From positions 1 to 6,435 of the forward strand of contig CAZVBH010000110.1 of the NCBI GenBank assembly GCA_964625275.1: 6,435 bases of DNA. The letters are read 5' to 3'. The DNA comes from UBA3775 sp964625275 (lineage in GTDB: Bacteria > Bacillota > Clostridia > Lachnospirales > Lachnospiraceae). A model generated the notes under the pieces. That model searched no databases and was not told the origin of the DNA. It saw only the letters and a program-made list of their open reading frames with translations. This document shows positions 5,079 to 6,435 of this stretch, piece after piece; the first letter of the stretch is position 1, and each line of letters starts with the position of its first letter. Position numbers and translations under genes: made by a program.

Positions 5079-5298
5079 GTTCTAAAATAAATCAGAGAGA
5101 AAAGCTTCTACTCATAATATAAATGGCAGGTTAAGTATTTATAAATGAAAAGCTAGAATTATGTAAGGCTTATAATGGGAAAGTGAAGAAAGTCCAAATT
5201 ATTACCTGACAAGAGAATAAATTTAAGGGTAAGACATCAAAAGTGGGATTTTTTTAAACAGAAATAAAAAAAGATTGAAAAAAATTAGAAAATTGTTG
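5079..5298 (+). other. Gene-free A/T-rich spacer before rpoB promoter
   Basis: No reading frame with a ribosome binding site, no tRNA and no clear hairpin is seen in this stretch, which continues to the rpoB promoter. Its 3' end holds A-tracts at 5266-5272, 5278-5284 and 5289-5292, whose centres lie about 10-12 bases apart, as expected of curved DNA or an UP element. A lone TATAAT at 5171-5176 has no matching -35 box. The 5' 170 bases remain unexplained. Confidence 0.6.
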
Positions 5299-5327
5299 TT
5301 GACAATAAATTTTGTTGGTGTTAGTAT
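5299..5327 (+). promoter_or_regulatory. Promoter of rpoB
   Basis: A perfect -35 TTGACA (5299-5304) and, after 17 bases, TAGTAT (5322-5327) preceded by TGT (5319-5321) as an extended -10. The transcript would start near 5334, about 75 bases before rpoB. An alternative -10, TATAAA (5325-5330), has a closer match but a 20-base spacer. Phased A-tracts lie immediately upstream. This allows rpoB (and normally rpoC after it) to be expressed separately from the ribosomal protein genes. Confidence 0.72.
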
Positions 5328-5333
5328 AAAAAA

Positions 5334-5408
5334 TGCACCATTATGGGTGAGCTATGCTCTTTTATGCCCTAATGCCGCAATTATAACAGTTAAGGAGTGA
5401 AAACGTCA
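5334..5408 (+). other. rpoB 5' leader with alternative hairpins
   Basis: Two foldings compete. In one, CACC (5336-5339) pairs with GGTG (5346-5349). In the other, GAGC (5349-5352) pairs with GCTC (5356-5359), and GGG (5345-5347) with CCC (5367-5369). The stems are short, so this is only suggestive. The rpoB Shine-Dalgarno AAGGAG is at 5392-5397, outside both foldings. Confidence 0.4.
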
Positions 5409-6435
5409 ATGGATAAGAACAGAATTCATCCGGTCAGAATCGGCAAAAATGTTCGAATGAGCTTTTCGAAGCAAAAAGAAATTCTTGAAATGCCTAACCT
5501 TATTGAGGTTCAGAAGGCTTCTTATCAGTGGTTCTTAGACTACGGACTCAAAGAAGTTTTCAGAGACATTTCTCCAATTGCTGATTTTGCAGGTCGTTTG
5601 AGTCTTAGATTTTTAGATTATGAACTTGAAGATGCAAAATATTCTATTGAAGAGTGCAAGGAAAGAGATGCTACATATGCAGCTCCTATGCATGTAGAAG
5701 TAGAACTCATAAATAACGAGACAGGTGAAATTACCAGACAGTCAATCTTCATGGGAGATCTTCCGATAATGACAGCAACCGGTACGTTTGTAATCAATGG
5801 TGCTGAGCGTGTTATCGTAAGCCAGTTGGTTCGTTCACCTGGTATCTATTATGATATTACTCATGATAAGCTTGGTAAGACTCTCTATTCAAGTACCGTT
5901 ATACCTAACAGAGGTGCATGGCTTGAGTATGAAACAGATTCCAATGACGTATTTTATGTTCGTGTAGATAGAACCAGAAAGGTACCTGTAACAGTACTTG
6001 TACGTGCCCTTGGCTACGGAACAAAATCTGAAATTATCGACCTTTTCGGAGATGAGACTAAGCTTGAAGCTACCTTTATGAAGGAAAATCTTCCTGAAGA
6101 CAGCTATGAAGCAGGTCTTAAGGAGCTCTATTCAAAGATTCGTCCGGGTGAGCCTGCAACAAAAGAAAATGCAGAGCAGCTCATCAGAGGTATGTTCTTT
6201 GATTACAAGAGATATGACCTTGCAAAGGTTGGACGTTACAAGTTCAACAAAAAGCTTCACTTAAAGAACAGAATTACCGGCTTTGTTCTTGCTGAGGATG
6301 TTGTTGATACAACAACAGGCGAAATTATTGCTGAGGCCGGCTCTGTTGTAACAGAAGAGCTTGCTACAACAATTCAGAATTCAGCAGTTCCTTATGTAAT
6401 GATTCAGACAGCAGCAAAGAATGAAAAGGTTCTTT
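5409..6435 (+). CDS. rpoB: DNA-directed RNA polymerase subunit beta, N-terminal part (runs off window)
   Basis: The reading frame is open from ATG 5409 to the window edge and gives 342 residues, about a quarter of a clostridial RpoB. The start is supported by AAGGAG at 5392-5397. The N-terminus MDKNRIHPVRIGKNVRMSFS and then MPNLIEVQKASYQWFL (28-43) are typical of the family. MGDLPIMTATGTFVINGAE (115-133) followed by RVIVSQLVRSPG (134-145) is the highly conserved protrusion segment of the beta subunit. The part present covers the start of the protrusion and part of the lobe (beta2) domains. The main rifampicin-resistance cluster, the catalytic-centre contacts and the sigma-contacting flap all lie beyond the window. 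The beta subunit forms one pincer of the RNA polymerase clamp and the active-site wall. It has its own promoter and follows a terminator after rplL. Confidence 0.98.
   Translation, partial: MDKNRIHPVRIGKNVRMSFSKQKEILEMPNLIEVQKASYQWFLDYGLKEVFRDISPIADFAGRLSLRFLDYELEDAKYSIEECKERDATYAAPMHVEVELINNETGEITRQSIFMGDLPIMTATGTFVINGAERVIVSQLVRSPGIYYDITHDKLGKTLYSSTVIPNRGAWLEYETDSNDVFYVRVDRTRKVPVTVLVRALGYGTKSEIIDLFGDETKLEATFMKENLPEDSYEAGLKELYSKIRPGEPATKENAEQLIRGMFFDYKRYDLAKVGRYKFNKKLHLKNRITGFVLAEDVVDTTTGEIIAEAGSVVTEELATTIQNSAVPYVMIQTAAKNEKVL

Noticed and set aside
4854..5090. Plus-strand open frame of 78 codons across the end of rplL and its terminator
   Set aside because: Out-of-frame shadow of rplL that passes through the terminator hairpin; no ribosome binding site.
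5171..5176. Perfect TATAAT as a possible extra promoter upstream of rpoB
   Set aside because: No -35-like hexamer at 16-18 bases; the nearest (ATGAAA) is 20 bases away, and such a hexamer is expected by chance in A/T-rich DNA.

Overview
The window is a ribosomal protein / RNA polymerase gene cluster from a low-GC Gram-positive bacterium. It is most likely a clostridial Firmicute, and the RpoB, L1 and L7/L12 sequences look like Lachnospiraceae (Butyrivibrio/Roseburia-like); that placement is recognition by eye, not a search. All genes are on the + strand, in the order rplK (3' end only), rplA, a three-gene ABC transporter, rplJ, rplL, rpoB (5' quarter only). The usual bacterial order is rplK-rplA-rplJ-rplL-rpoB, so the transporter is the unexpected part: it sits between rplA and the rplJ leader.

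Left part (1-1064): the C-terminal domain of L11 is followed by a 70-base gap that folds into a two-helix hairpin with an asymmetric internal loop. The hairpin ends next to the rplA Shine-Dalgarno and is a candidate site for L1 feedback control. L1 (rplA) is complete and is followed by a strong intrinsic terminator with a long interrupted stem and five T.

Middle part (1098-3789): an ATPase of the BcrA/lantibiotic-immunity type and two six-helix ABC-2-type permeases, joined by a 4-base and a 1-base overlap, form one translationally coupled unit. The permeases look like diverged duplicates of each other. No convincing promoter lies between the rplA terminator and the ATPase gene, so its expression may depend on read-through.

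Right part (3790-6435): a 21-bp A/T-rich tandem repeat lies just upstream of a near-consensus extended -10 promoter. This drives an L10-type ribosomal protein leader with an intrinsic terminator (UUCG loop) and a visible competing antiterminator pairing, then rplJ and rplL. After rplL there is a small hairpin and an intrinsic terminator. About 220 gene-free A/T-rich bases then lead to a second promoter with helically spaced A-tracts, a roughly 75-base leader, and rpoB, which runs off the window.

The ribosomal proteins build the GTPase-associated region and stalk (L11, L10, L7/L12) and the L1 stalk of the 50S subunit, while RpoB is the beta subunit of RNA polymerase. The sequence shows at least four regulatory breaks (after rplA, in the rplJ leader, after rplL, before rpoB), so the cluster is probably a series of partly separated transcription units. 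The transporter lies between two of these breaks.
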